The position numbers and the translations under genes were made by a program. From contig NZ_LXFV01000025.1 of NCBI RefSeq assembly GCF_002847345.1, positions 1 through 64,000 on the forward strand: 64,000 nt of DNA, read 5' to 3'. How positions within the stretch are numbered: position 1 is the first letter of the stretch; each line of letters begins with the position of its first letter. Positions 48,873 through 63,568 of this stretch are shown one piece after another. This stretch comes from Pectobacterium peruviense (GTDB lineage: Bacteria > Pseudomonadota > Gammaproteobacteria > Enterobacterales > Enterobacteriaceae). The notes under the pieces were generated by a model. The model did not search any database, had not been told where the DNA came from, and saw nothing but the letters and a program-made list of their open reading frames with translations.

Positions 48873-48960
48873 CGGATTCTCGCCATAAAAAACGTCAGGA
48901 ACGTTTTTCAACGTTGCGTAGCAACGGTCCGAAGGGTGACGGACAAGGATTCCGCCATAA
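48873..48960. repeat. Hairpin-string repeat, copy beside eno
   Basis: Stem 1 pairs AAAAACGT (48888-48895) with 48901-48908 around the same CAGGA loop as at 20643-20647. Stem 2 pairs CGTTGC (48912-48917) with 48921-48926; relative to the copy at 20659, C/G pairs have become T/A pairs on both arms. A third, weaker stem follows (48927-48930 with 48941-48944). Direct repeats GGATTCTCGCCATAAAAAA (48874-48892) and GGATTCCGCCATAAAAAAA (about 48948-48965) flank the hairpins. Confidence 0.65.
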
Positions 48961-48996
48961 AAAAATCCAGAAACGCTTTCACGCTTCTGGATTTTT
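48961..48996 (-). terminator. eno terminator
   Basis: AAAAATCCAGAA (48961-48972) pairs perfectly with 48985-48996 over 12 bp with a 12-nt loop. Read on the minus strand the stem ends in a run of T, so it terminates eno, 65 bp after the stop codon. Confidence 0.85.
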
Positions 48997-49061
48997 GTGG
49001 TTAATCACGTTGGTGTATATCAGGCCGTTTTCTTAGTGACCTGATGACACCAGAAACGCAA

Positions 49062-50390
<1,329 letters not shown>

Positions 50391-50417
50391 TTAGATAGAA
50401 CTAAAACCCTAGACGAA

Positions 50418-50443
50418 CAACGCGCGATAGCGATCGCGCGTTG
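50418..50443. terminator. Hairpin between pyrG and eno
   Basis: CAACGCGCGAT (50418-50428) pairs perfectly with 50433-50443 around a 4-nt loop. On the minus strand it is followed by TTCGTCT, a poor T tract. It may be an attenuator or RNA-processing stem more than a full terminator. Next to it, an 18-bp unit is tandemly duplicated (50381-50398 and 50399-50416, about 14 of 18 identical). Confidence 0.55.
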
Positions 50444-50455
50444 CTGATATAACTC

Positions 50456-52108
<1,653 letters not shown>

Positions 52109-52319
52109 TTAGGTTTAAAGACGATGGAGGTACCAAGACGGGAAAGTAGTATACCTGAACCTGATGAGCGCCACAAATGTTCGTTTTACACAATGTGGCG
52201 ATTCCAACACACGTGAAGATGAGGTAAAACCGCGTTTACCACCACCTTCAATTACCTTTAAAAACAATGAAATAAAATCATTAAAACAGACAAAAAACCG
52301 GCTTATAGTTAGAAACTGA

Positions 52320-53132
52320 TTAATGGCTTATTTCTTGTTTTTTTACCTGCTGCCACGCGGCTTCCATTTCGTCCAACGTTGCCTGTTCCAGCGTTTTCCC
52401 CGATGCCGTAACGATTTGTTCTACCTCACGAAAACGGCGAGTGAACTTACGATTAGCCGCTTGTAACGCGCTCTCTGCCTTGTGCCCTAGGTGACGAGAG
52501 AGATTGACTGTAGCGAACAATAAATCACCAATCTCTTCACCTAATTTTTCTTCATCGACAACGGCTTGCCGCGCCTCAAACATTACCTCATCGATCTCTT
52601 CATACACTTTGTCGAGCACCGGGCCCAGGCTGTCCCAATCGAAGCCAACAGACGAACAACGCTGCTGAATTTTTTGCGCTTTCATCAAGGCAGGCAGCGC
52701 ATCAGGAATGTCATCCAACGGCGAGTGACGGTCTTTTTCCGCACGTTCCTGCGCTTTTGTCTGCTCCCAGTTTGCCAGTACCGCATCGCTGTCCGTCAGC
52801 GTCAGTTCGCCGAAAATATGCGGATGACGGCGTTCCAGCTTGTCGCTGATGGCGTTACACACGTCCGAGAAATCGAACAATCCCTTTTCCTGTGCCATTT
52901 GTGCGTAAAACACCACCTGAAACAGCAAATCCCCCAACTCACCGCGTAAGTCGTCAAAATCCTTACGGCTAATGGCATCCAGCACTTCGTAGGTTTCTTC
53001 CAGCGTATAAGGCGCGATGGTGTCAAAAGTTTGCTTCTTGTCCCACGGACAACCATTTTCGGGATCGCGGAGGGTTTTCATGATGGCGAGCAAGCGCTCG
53101 ACGGAGGATAAGTTCGTCAAAGATACAGTCAT
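52320..53132 (-). CDS. mazG: Nucleoside triphosphate pyrophosphohydrolase MazG
   Basis: MazG hydrolyses nucleoside triphosphates to monophosphates and pyrophosphate and lowers ppGpp in starved cells. I chose ATG 53132, which has AGGA six bases upstream and gives MTVSLTNLSSVERLLAIMKTLRDPE, a few residues longer than E. coli. The 270-residue protein has two MazG repeats; the first contains EETYEVLDAI and the ELGDLLFQVVFYAQ metal-binding helices. It is separated from relA by the structured repeat, not by an mazEF pair. Confidence 0.96.
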   Translation of the reverse strand: MTVSLTNLSSVERLLAIMKTLRDPENGCPWDKKQTFDTIAPYTLEETYEVLDAISRKDFDDLRGELGDLLFQVVFYAQMAQEKGLFDFSDVCNAISDKLERRHPHIFGELTLTDSDAVLANWEQTKAQERAEKDRHSPLDDIPDALPALMKAQKIQQRCSSVGFDWDSLGPVLDKVYEEIDEVMFEARQAVVDEEKLGEEIGDLLFATVNLSRHLGHKAESALQAANRKFTRRFREVEQIVTASGKTLEQATLDEMEAAWQQVKKQEISH

Positions 53133-53187
53133 AATATTCCTGAAAATCAAAAATTATTTTTACGAAGAGTGCAGACAAGCTGGAGAG

Positions 53188-53451
53188 GTTTCGTGCGCGA
53201 TATATTCGAATCTCATTTCAGCAACAGCTGACGCGCCCGACACGAGGCGTCCAATCGACGCCGCCCCGTGACCCCAGTCTTTTGCGCGGGAATTACGCCG
53301 CTTCGCGGTGCCTTCGGAAACACAGTCTTCTGGCGGACCGTCGCTGACGCGTTCCCTACGCGGCAGCGACTTTCGTGGCATCCATGCCACTCATCCTAGA
53401 TGACTGTGTTTCCTCAGCGTAATTTTTACGCTTGAGGCAAAACACAAAACC
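53188..53451 (+). repeat. Large structured repeat, element 2
   Basis: This element fills nearly all of the 324-bp gap between mazG and relA. Stems: CACG (53241-53244) with 53267-53270 and GGCGTC (53246-53251) with 53257-53262; CCGC (53298-53301) with 53305-53308; a perfect 12-bp outer stem, GGAAACACAGTC (53316-53327) with 53402-53413. Inside it lie GTCGCTG (53340-53346) with 53364-53370, holding CGCGT (53348-53352) with 53358-53362, and GTGGCA (53375-53380) with 53385-53390. A final hairpin, CAGCGTAA with TTACGCTTG, may terminate relA. Order and nesting are the same as in element 1. Confidence 0.78.
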
Positions 53452-53456
53452 ATTAT

Positions 53457-55694
53457 TTACGCCCCCTGCTGGCGCCGCGCATCAATCACATCCGGCAGTT
53501 GGTTGAGCTTCGCCAGAATGCGGCCCAACACTTGCAGGTTGTAGATTTCGATATCCATATCAATCGTTGCCAGTTGCTGCTTAGTGTCGCTACGGCTGGC
53601 GACGCCCAGTACATTGACCTTCTCATTCGCCAGAATCGTGGTGATATCTCGCAGCAGGCCGCTACGATCGTTGGCAATTACCCTTACCACCAGCGAGTAG
53701 CCGCTGGAGTAGCTTTCACCCCATACCGCGTCCACAATGCGCTCCGGCGAACTGGCACGCAGTTCGTCCAACTGTTCACAGTCAGCGCGGTGAATCGAAA
53801 TTCCCCGTCCGCGCGTGATAAACCCGGTGATCTCATCACCCGGAATCGGCTGGCAGCAGCGGGCAATGTGATGCATCAGATTGCCAACGCCTTCAACCAC
53901 CACGCGGCCGTTGTCTTTGTTATTACTGCGCGCTGGCGGCTGATGCGTTTTTTGCGTCAGTTGGCGTAGCGCTTCACGATCCAGCTCTTCCGCGCTCGGC
54001 TGTTTTAACTGCGATTGCAGGAAATTCACCATCTGGTTCAGACGAACATCACCGCCGCCAATCGCAGCCAGTAATTCATCCAGCGAATTCACGTTGTAGC
54101 GCGGCAGCAGCAGTTTTTCCGCCGCTTTCAGGCTGACGCCCAAATGAGCCAGTTCATCATCCAGAATCTGTCGACCTGCCAGAATGTTCTTGTCGCGATC
54201 TTGCTTACGGAACCAGTTCTGGATCTTGGAGCGTCCGCGGCTGGTGGTGATATACCCCAGATTTGGATTCAGCCAGTCACGGCTTGGGTTCGGCTGCTTC
54301 TGGGTGATAATTTCAATCTGATCGCCCATGTGCAACTGGTAGGTAAACGGCACAATACGTCCGCCGATTTTCGCCCCGATGCAACGGTGCCCAATATCGC
54401 TGTGGATGTGATAAGCAAAATCCAACGGCGTGGAACCCGCAGGAAGATCCACCACGTCGCCTTTCGGCGTAAAGACATAGACACGATCGTCAAACACCTG
54501 GCTGCGAACTTCGTCCAGCACGTCATTCGAATCCGCCACTTCTTCCTGCCAGGCAAGCAGTTTACGCAGCCAGGCAATACGTCCTTCGTAACCGGAGCGC
54601 CCGCCGACTGCGGTGCCTTCTTTGTATTTCCAGTGTGCCGCCACGCCCAGTTCAGCATCTTCATGCATCTGGCGCGTACGAATCTGAATTTCGAGCGTCT
54701 TTCCACCCGGCCCTAACACCACGGTGTGGATGGACTGATAGCCGTTCGGTTTGGGGTTAGCAACGTAGTCGTCAAACTCATCTGGCAGATGGCGATAGTG
54801 CGTATGCACGATCCCAAGCGCCCCGTAGCAGTCCTGCAAACGCTCAACGACGATGCGAACTGCACGCACATCGAACAGTTCATCGAACGACAGCGCTTTC
54901 TTCTGCATCTTGCGCCAGATGCTGTAGATATGCTTGGGACGGCCGTAGATTTCTGCCTGCACGCCCTCTTCTTTCATCGCATCGCGCAGCGTTTTAACAA
55001 AATCCTCAATGTACTGCGCACGATCGATACGACGCTCGTGTAGCAGCTTGGCGATTTTTTTATATTCATCAGGGTGCAGGTAGCGGAAGCAGAAATCCTC
55101 CAGCTCCCATTTCAGTTGGCCGATACCCAAGCGGTTCGCCAGCGGTGCGTAGATATTGGTACACTCTTTGGCCGCCAATACCCGTTCTTCTTCTGGGGCA
55201 TCCTTCACTTCACGCAGGTGTGCGATCCGCTCGGCGAGCTTGATGACCACGCAGCGGAAATCTTCCACCATCGCCAGCAGCATGCGGCGGATGTTATCAA
55301 CCTGCTCAGACGCGCCCGAGTCATTCTGCGTCGCTTTGAGCTGGCGAATTGCATCCATATCGCGCACGCCATGCACCAAATCAACGATGTTTTTCCCAAA
55401 CGCGGCTTCCAGCGTCGGTTCATCGACCACGTTCGCATCGGCTAGCGGAAAGAGCAGCGCCGCGCGCATACTGTCATTGTCCATGCTGAGCGTGGACAGG
55501 ATTTCCACCATTTCGATGCCACGCCACAGCAGTAGCGGCGCATCAGCGTGATCTTGCGTTTGCTGCTCACAGTAACGCCAGGTTTCGGCTAAACGTTCAC
55601 ACGATTGCTGACTGGCAATGCCCAGTGAAGCAATCCACGCGTCAGGGACAAATTCACCTGCCGTATTCAAATGCGCACTTCTTACCGCAACCAT
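53457..55694 (-). CDS. relA: GTP pyrophosphokinase (ppGpp synthetase I)
   Basis: RelA makes (p)ppGpp on ribosomes with uncharged tRNA in the A site, launching the stringent response. At 745 residues it is full length. The N-terminal HD-like domain lacks the intact HD hydrolase pair (LFPLADANVVDE), as in E. coli RelA, the synthetase domain includes GRPKHIYSIWRKMQ, and TGS, zinc-finger-like (HHIARCCQPIPGDEI) and ACT (C-terminal) domains follow. It follows rlmD after 50 bp in the same direction. Confidence 0.98.
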   Translation of the reverse strand: MVAVRSAHLNTAGEFVPDAWIASLGIASQQSCERLAETWRYCEQQTQDHADAPLLLWRGIEMVEILSTLSMDNDSMRAALLFPLADANVVDEPTLEAAFGKNIVDLVHGVRDMDAIRQLKATQNDSGASEQVDNIRRMLLAMVEDFRCVVIKLAERIAHLREVKDAPEEERVLAAKECTNIYAPLANRLGIGQLKWELEDFCFRYLHPDEYKKIAKLLHERRIDRAQYIEDFVKTLRDAMKEEGVQAEIYGRPKHIYSIWRKMQKKALSFDELFDVRAVRIVVERLQDCYGALGIVHTHYRHLPDEFDDYVANPKPNGYQSIHTVVLGPGGKTLEIQIRTRQMHEDAELGVAAHWKYKEGTAVGGRSGYEGRIAWLRKLLAWQEEVADSNDVLDEVRSQVFDDRVYVFTPKGDVVDLPAGSTPLDFAYHIHSDIGHRCIGAKIGGRIVPFTYQLHMGDQIEIITQKQPNPSRDWLNPNLGYITTSRGRSKIQNWFRKQDRDKNILAGRQILDDELAHLGVSLKAAEKLLLPRYNVNSLDELLAAIGGGDVRLNQMVNFLQSQLKQPSAEELDREALRQLTQKTHQPPARSNNKDNGRVVVEGVGNLMHHIARCCQPIPGDEITGFITRGRGISIHRADCEQLDELRASSPERIVDAVWGESYSSGYSLVVRVIANDRSGLLRDITTILANEKVNVLGVASRSDTKQQLATIDMDIEIYNLQVLGRILAKLNQLPDVIDARRQQGA

Positions 55695-55744
55695 AATTTC
55701 TCCCTACGTTACCCTTCACCTTGCAAACGACGTGGCTCTGCTAC

Positions 55745-57097
55745 TTATTGCGCTTTCCGCGTGCCGGTATCGTGCAAAAACAGTGCCATCGATTCAAGGT
55801 GTCCGGTATGTGGAAACATATCCAACATCGCGACATTTGCCAGCCGGTAACCGGCTGCGAGTAAGACTTTGCTGTCGCGTGCTAGCGTCGTGGCGTTACA
55901 GGAAACATACACCACCCGTTTCGGTGCCAGTTTGGTTATCTGCTCCATCACGCCTGCTGCGCCAGCACGTGCCGGATCAAGTAATATCTTATCAAAACCC
56001 TGAGCCGCCCACGGCTGCTGCGTGACGTCATCCTCAAGATTTTGGTGAAAAAATGTGACATTGGACAGGGCATTGCGTCGGGCATTCTCGCGCCCTTTTT
56101 CGACTAGCGCGGTAACCCCTTCCACACCAACAACGCTGGCGGCACGCTGTGCCAGCGGCAGCGTGAAGTTGCCCATGCCGCAAAACAGATCCAATATTCT
56201 ATCCTGTGGTTGCACATCCAGCCACGCCAGTGCCTGCGCAACCATCTGCTGGTTCACCGCGTCATTGACCTGAATGAAGTCACGCGGGCTAAATGCCAGC
56301 GTCAGCCCGGCGACGTGATAAACCGGTTCCTCACCGTGCAAACACGTCAGCGAGTCAGCATCCGGTGCCAGATAAACCGAGACACCCTGTCTCTGGGCAA
56401 AATCACGCAACGTCTGTTCATCCGATGGATGCAGTGGATCAAGGTGCCGCAGCACCAGTAGCGGACCGTTCTCCGCCTGCACCAGTTCCGCATGCCCAAG
56501 GCGTTTCACCGCTTTTAATCGGCTCAGGCATTCACGTAACGGTTGCAGTAGCGCGTCAAGCTCAGGGCGCAACACCGGACAGGCTTTGATATCCACGAGA
56601 TCGTGAGAATTTGACTGCCGATAGCCCATAAACAATCGCTGCTCTTTTGCATGAAAGTATAACGCAAGCCGCGCACGCCTCCGATAGGCATAAGGTGTGC
56701 CAGCAATGAGCGACGCAGCGGGCAGTTCAACGCCTGTTTCTCGCGTCATCATGCGCATCAACGCCGCCGTTTTACTGCTCTGTTGCAGAGTAATTTCTGC
56801 ATGCTGCTGCTGACAGCCGCCGCAGCGGGTAAAATGAGGACACTGCGGCTCAACGCGCTGTGGGCTAGGCGTCAGTAGGCGTTTAAGTTTTGCGTGTGAA
56901 AACTGACGTTTCTCTTCCGTCAGTTGGACCTCAGCCTGCTCTCCCGGCAGCACACCTGTGACAAACACTGTCTTTCCTTCGTGACGTGCGACACCTTGCC
57001 CAAATGGGTCAAGTGACTCGACCGTGACAGTGAGGTTTTTCGCTGGAACCGCTTTCCGGGTCGTCACACGCCGGTTTGGAGAGTAGAATTGCGCCAT
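55745..57097 (-). CDS. rlmD: 23S rRNA (uracil1939-C5)-methyltransferase
   Basis: RlmD (RumA) methylates U1939 of 23S rRNA with S-adenosylmethionine. The 450-residue protein has a TRAM domain near the N-terminus ([21 protein letters not shown]), a four-cysteine iron-sulfur cluster beginning [14 protein letters not shown] and completed by a later cysteine, and the catalytic motif DPARAGAA and VSCN with the nucleophile Cys. It ends with [13 protein letters not shown]. The site is as in E. coli, divergent from barA. Confidence 0.97.
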   Translation of the reverse strand: MAQFYSPNRRVTTRKAVPAKNLTVTVESLDPFGQGVARHEGKTVFVTGVLPGEQAEVQLTEEKRQFSHAKLKRLLTPSPQRVEPQCPHFTRCGGCQQQHAEITLQQSSKTAALMRMMTRETGVELPAASLIAGTPYAYRRRARLALYFHAKEQRLFMGYRQSNSHDLVDIKACPVLRPELDALLQPLRECLSRLKAVKRLGHAELVQAENGPLLVLRHLDPLHPSDEQTLRDFAQRQGVSVYLAPDADSLTCLHGEEPVYHVAGLTLAFSPRDFIQVNDAVNQQMVAQALAWLDVQPQDRILDLFCGMGNFTLPLAQRAASVVGVEGVTALVEKGRENARRNALSNVTFFHQNLEDDVTQQPWAAQGFDKILLDPARAGAAGVMEQITKLAPKRVVYVSCNATTLARDSKVLLAAGYRLANVAMLDMFPHTGHLESMALFLHDTGTRKAQ

Positions 57098-57212
57098 AAT
57101 GTACTATCGATTGATCTCTTGAGTTGAACGGCTGTACTCGAATTATTTAAGGTATAACTAAATTAAATAATAGGGTGCCTAGCATCCTCTAATTCTCCCA
57201 CATTGGAACCTC

Positions 57213-59998
<2,786 letters not shown>

Positions 59999-60036
59999 GC
60001 GCTGTCTCTTCGTCGCAAATACAGGAGAACATCGTG

Positions 60037-60370
60037 GGTTTTGCCGTTATCGGGCGTAAAAAATTATGCTGAGGAGATAGCTGGCTTAGGATGAGCCGCA
60101 GGACGCGGCGAAAGCTTGCGCCACGTCGGACAAAAACGTCAGAGACGTTTTTGAACAGCACTCGTGCTGGCCCGAAGGGTGAGCCCCATTTATGGGGCGA
60201 GTAAACGTGTCGCAAGCGGTCCGTTAAGCCGGATATCGACGAAGGTACCGCGTTAGCGGCATAATTTCCGCCGAAAGCCTGGGGTCACGGGGCGAGCGGC
60301 GTGTGAGCCGTCCCGTGTCGGGCGCGTGCTGCGAAGTAGCATGAAATAGCCGTATTGTGGCGCACGAAAC
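60037..60370 (-). repeat. Large structured repeat, element 3 (composite)
   Basis: This minus-strand copy lies in the 433-bp barA-garK gap, which has no gene. Coordinates are on the plus strand. Stems: CACGGG (60286-60291) with 60312-60317; CCGC (60248-60251) with 60256-60259; outer GGCTTA (60083-60088) with TAAGCC (60225-60230); GCCGC (60095-60099) with 60105-60109. GCTTGCG plus CACGT (60114-60126, one mismatch) pairs with 60205-60217. That last stem encloses four hairpins of the small repeat type: 60132-60140 with 60144-60152, CAGCAC (60156-60161) with 60164-60169, CCC (60171-60173) with 60177-60179, and GCCCCAT (60183-60189) with 60192-60198. Confidence 0.75.
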
Positions 60371-60431
60371 CGTCTCTCAGTCTGCATAGAAATGTGTATA
60401 AATACCAAACACCATCGCATCACGATGGCGC

Positions 60432-61577
60432 TCAGCGCGATACTGACTGCGCCAGTCGGATCGTGGCAGCGATGTTACGCGCCGTCATTCGCACATTCTC
60501 TGCCGCATTATCCAGCGCTTCTTCTAGTGAGCAGATGTTGTAAAGCACGCTGAATACGGCATCCAGACCATGTTCATGCACCACCGCGACATCTGCCGTC
60601 AGGCTGCCTGCAATACCAATAACTGGTTTATTATACTGTTTGGCGACGCGCGCCACACCGATCGGCACTTTGCCATGAATCGTCTGGCTGTCGATACGCC
60701 CTTCCCCGGTAATCACCAGCGTGGCATCTCGTACCAGTTCATCCAGACCCAGTGCTTCCGTAACAATCTCAATACCCTGACGAAGTTCAGCGCCGCAAAA
60801 GGCCTGTAGCGCCGCCCCCATCCCACCCGCAGCACCCGCTCCGGGAACGTGTTCCACATCCATGTCCAGGTCGTGACGAATCACCGCCGCATAATGCTTC
60901 AACGCATTATCCAACTGTTCGATCATCTCCGGCGTTGCACCTTTCTGAGGGCCAAAAATAGCCGATGCACCCTGTTTCCCCGTCAACGGGTTGGTCACAT
61001 CGCAGGCCACTTCAAAACGGCAGCTTTTAATACGTTCATCCAGCTCGCTGATATCAATGCTGGCAAGCTTATCGAGTTCACCACCACCAAAACCAATCTG
61101 TTCGCCCTGCTTATCCAGCAACTTCGCGCCCAGCGCCTGCACCATGCCCGATCCGCCATCATTGGTTGCGCTTCCGCCAATCCCGATGATGCAGTGCCGA
61201 ACGCCGTGATCCAACGCGCAGCGAATCAACTCGCCCGTGCCATAGCTCGTGGTCTTTAACGGATTACGCTGTTGAGAAGGCACGCGTTCCAGACCACTTG
61301 CCGCTGCCATCTCAATAAAAGCCGTTTTTTCATCGCCAGACAGGCCAAAGAACGCATCAATGTTATCGCCTAACGGCCCTGTCACCTTAACATTCACAAT
61401 CTTGCCATCAGTCGCAGCGACCATGGCTTCAACTGTTCCTTCCCCACCATCTGCAACGGGCAATTTGACATAGCAGGCATCGGGAAATATTTCACGAAAT
61501 CCCTTTTCAATCTGCGTGGCAACCTCTTGTGCAGACAGGCTTTCTTTATAAGAATCCGGTGCGATCACTATTTTCAT
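60432..61577 (-). CDS. garK: Glycerate 2-kinase
   Basis: GarK phosphorylates D-glycerate to 2-phosphoglycerate, the last step of galactarate/glucarate breakdown before glycolysis. The 381-residue protein starts MKIVIAPDSYKESLSA and contains GIGGSATNDGGSGMVQALG, GAGAAGGMGAAL and VITGEGRIDSQT, all typical of class I glycerate kinases. It lies at the end of the gudD-garL-garR-garK run; the 176-bp gap from garR contains two hairpins and suggests reduced coupling. Confidence 0.94.
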   Translation of the reverse strand: MKIVIAPDSYKESLSAQEVATQIEKGFREIFPDACYVKLPVADGGEGTVEAMVAATDGKIVNVKVTGPLGDNIDAFFGLSGDEKTAFIEMAAASGLERVPSQQRNPLKTTSYGTGELIRCALDHGVRHCIIGIGGSATNDGGSGMVQALGAKLLDKQGEQIGFGGGELDKLASIDISELDERIKSCRFEVACDVTNPLTGKQGASAIFGPQKGATPEMIEQLDNALKHYAAVIRHDLDMDVEHVPGAGAAGGMGAALQAFCGAELRQGIEIVTEALGLDELVRDATLVITGEGRIDSQTIHGKVPIGVARVAKQYNKPVIGIAGSLTADVAVVHEHGLDAVFSVLYNICSLEEALDNAAENVRMTARNIAATIRLAQSVSR

Positions 61578-61711
61578 AAACGATCCGATTTCATCAACGT
61601 TCCGATTGCATCAATAATCCGCGCGCTCATGAAATAGCGCTTATACCCACCCGCTTTCAGGGCAGAGATCCTGAAATCTCTTGGGTAGATCAGAATGATT
61701 ATCTGCCAGTC

Positions 61712-61732
61712 GGCTGGCACACGGTGCCAGCC
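61712..61732. other. Hairpin between garR and garK
   Basis: GGCTGGCAC (61712-61720) pairs exactly with 61724-61732 around a 3-nt loop. No T tract follows on the minus strand. A second, looser stem-loop (AGAGAT with ATCTCT near 61661-61680) lies between it and garK. They may slow or process the transcript between garR and garK. Confidence 0.5.
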
Positions 61733-61753
61733 TCGTGACTATCGCTTCACGGG

Positions 61754-62638
61754 TTATCTCGTGACTTCTACTTTAGCCAGCTTCTCGTAGTAACACGCCA
61801 GTGCGCTATGGTCGGCCGATCCCAGATCGTCCGCTTTCAACGCCTGCATCATTTCCATCACCGCCGCCGTTAACGGCAACTGTGCGCCCACGCCGTGTGA
61901 GGTATCCAGCGCATTCGCCAGATCTTTAATATGCAGATCGATGCGGAAACCTGGCTTAAAGTTACGGTCCATGACCATAGGCGCTTTCGCATCCAGTACG
62001 GTGCTGCCCGCCAGTCCACCGCGAATCGCCTGATAAACCAGATCGGGGTTAACGCCTGCTTTCGTCGCCAGTACTAGCGCTTCAGACATGGCCGCAATGT
62101 TCAGTGCCACAATCACCTGATTCGCCAGTTTGGTAACGTTGCCCGCACCGATATCACCGGTATGTACAACGGAACCTGCCATTGATTTCAGAATTTCAAA
62201 GCAGCGGTCAAACTGTGCTTTGTCACCACCGACCATCACGGACAGCGTGCCGTCGACCGCTTTGGGTTCACCGCCGCTGACCGGTGCGTCCAGCATGGCG
62301 ATCTCTTTCTCCGCCAGCACAGCAGCAATTTCACGGCTGGCAAGCGGTGCGATTGAACTCATATCCACCACAATGCTTCCGGCACGCGCACCTTCGATGA
62401 CGCCGTTTTCGCCCAGCACCACCTCTTTAACGTGTGGAGAGTTAGGCAGCATGGTGATGATCACGTCGCTCAGCTCCGCAACCTGTTTCGGCGTTTCAGC
62501 TGACGTCGCACCTGCCGCAACCACTTCCGCGACGGCTTCCAGATTTCTGTCCATCACGACTAATGAGTAACCTGCTTTCAGCAGATTTTTACTCATCGGT
62601 TTTCCCATAATGCCCAGTCCAATAAAACCAATTTTCAT
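61754..62638 (-). CDS. garR: Tartronate semialdehyde reductase
   Basis: GarR reduces tartronate semialdehyde, produced by the GarL aldolase, to D-glycerate with NADH. I chose ATG 62638, giving MKIGFIGLGIMGKPMSKNLLKAGY with the dinucleotide motif GLGIMG; the opening to 62671 adds a tail absent from the family. The 294 residues equal E. coli GarR. The substrate motif DAPVSGGEPKA and the lysine in GAGNVTKLANQ, the catalytic site of the beta-hydroxyacid dehydrogenases, are present. Confidence 0.96.
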   Translation of the reverse strand: MKIGFIGLGIMGKPMSKNLLKAGYSLVVMDRNLEAVAEVVAAGATSAETPKQVAELSDVIITMLPNSPHVKEVVLGENGVIEGARAGSIVVDMSSIAPLASREIAAVLAEKEIAMLDAPVSGGEPKAVDGTLSVMVGGDKAQFDRCFEILKSMAGSVVHTGDIGAGNVTKLANQVIVALNIAAMSEALVLATKAGVNPDLVYQAIRGGLAGSTVLDAKAPMVMDRNFKPGFRIDLHIKDLANALDTSHGVGAQLPLTAAVMEMMQALKADDLGSADHSALACYYEKLAKVEVTR

Positions 62639-62728
62639 CGCCCTAACCTCATTGTCTGATGTAGATATCACTTCAATTCACGATGGCGCCGTCTCATGAC
62701 GGATCCGATTCGCAACGGAATCACTGAA

Positions 62729-63499
62729 TCACTTTTTGTATTTGTCGCTCAGCGCCTGTGTCGCGCTGCGGAATACGCCCAGATCGCTGCCTACCGCGAC
62801 GAAGCTTGCACCCCATTCCAGATAGCGACGCGCATCGGCTTCAACCGGTGCCAGAATGCCGCACGGTTTGTTATGTGCCGCCGCGCGGTCGAAGATGTGG
62901 CGGATTGCCTTCTGCACGTCAGGATGGTTAGGCTGACCGAGATAACCCAGCGCCGCCGACAGATCGCTCGGGCCAACGAACACGCCGTCTACGCCGTCAA
63001 CCGCGATAATCGCATCCAGATTGTCGAGGCCGTCCTGACTTTCGATTTGCACCACGACGGTAATGTTGTCGTTAATCTTGGCGAAATAGTCCGGTTCGGT
63101 GCCATAGCTGTTGCTACGATGCGCCACGGAAACGCCGCGAATACCCGCTGGCGGATAACGGGTGGAAGCGACCGCACGCGCGGCTTCTTCTGCCGTTTCC
63201 ACGAAGGGGATCAGGAAGTTATTGAACCCGATATCCAACAGCCGCTTGATGATGATCGGTTCATTGCACGGTGGGCGGACAACAGGCGCGCTGTGGCTGC
63301 CTTTCAGCGCCATTAGCTGAGGAATAAACGTCACGATATCGTTAGGCGCGTGTTCTCCATCCAGCACGAGCCAGTCGAATCCCGCCAGCCCCAGCACTTC
63401 AGTTGAAATCGGGTTGCCTAGCGCACACCAGCAGCCAATCAGCGTTTTCCCCTGTAACAAATCTTGGCGAAAACGGTTAGGTAACAGCGGAGTCTTCAT
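62729..63499 (-). CDS. garL: 5-keto-4-deoxy-D-glucarate aldolase
   Basis: GarL splits 5-keto-4-deoxy-D-glucarate into pyruvate and tartronate semialdehyde. The 256-residue class II HpcH/HpaI aldolase equals E. coli GarL in length and has [30 protein letters not shown] and the metal-binding [12 protein letters not shown] and [11 protein letters not shown] segments. It lies between gudD (upstream) and garR (downstream) in the same direction, so the four enzymes form one pathway cluster. Confidence 0.96.
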   Translation of the reverse strand: MKTPLLPNRFRQDLLQGKTLIGCWCALGNPISTEVLGLAGFDWLVLDGEHAPNDIVTFIPQLMALKGSHSAPVVRPPCNEPIIIKRLLDIGFNNFLIPFVETAEEAARAVASTRYPPAGIRGVSVAHRSNSYGTEPDYFAKINDNITVVVQIESQDGLDNLDAIIAVDGVDGVFVGPSDLSAALGYLGQPNHPDVQKAIRHIFDRAAAHNKPCGILAPVEADARRYLEWGASFVAVGSDLGVFRSATQALSDKYKK

Positions 63500-63568
63500 T
63501 TTTTATCCTCAGTCATTCCAGCGCCGCTTACCTGAAGCGGCGCGCTCAAAAAACGGAAAAGCAGAACG

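Noticed and set aside
57136-57158. Second ERIC copy before barA
   Set aside because: Only the last ~20 bp (CTCGAATTATTTAAGGTATA) resemble an ERIC end; no core is present.
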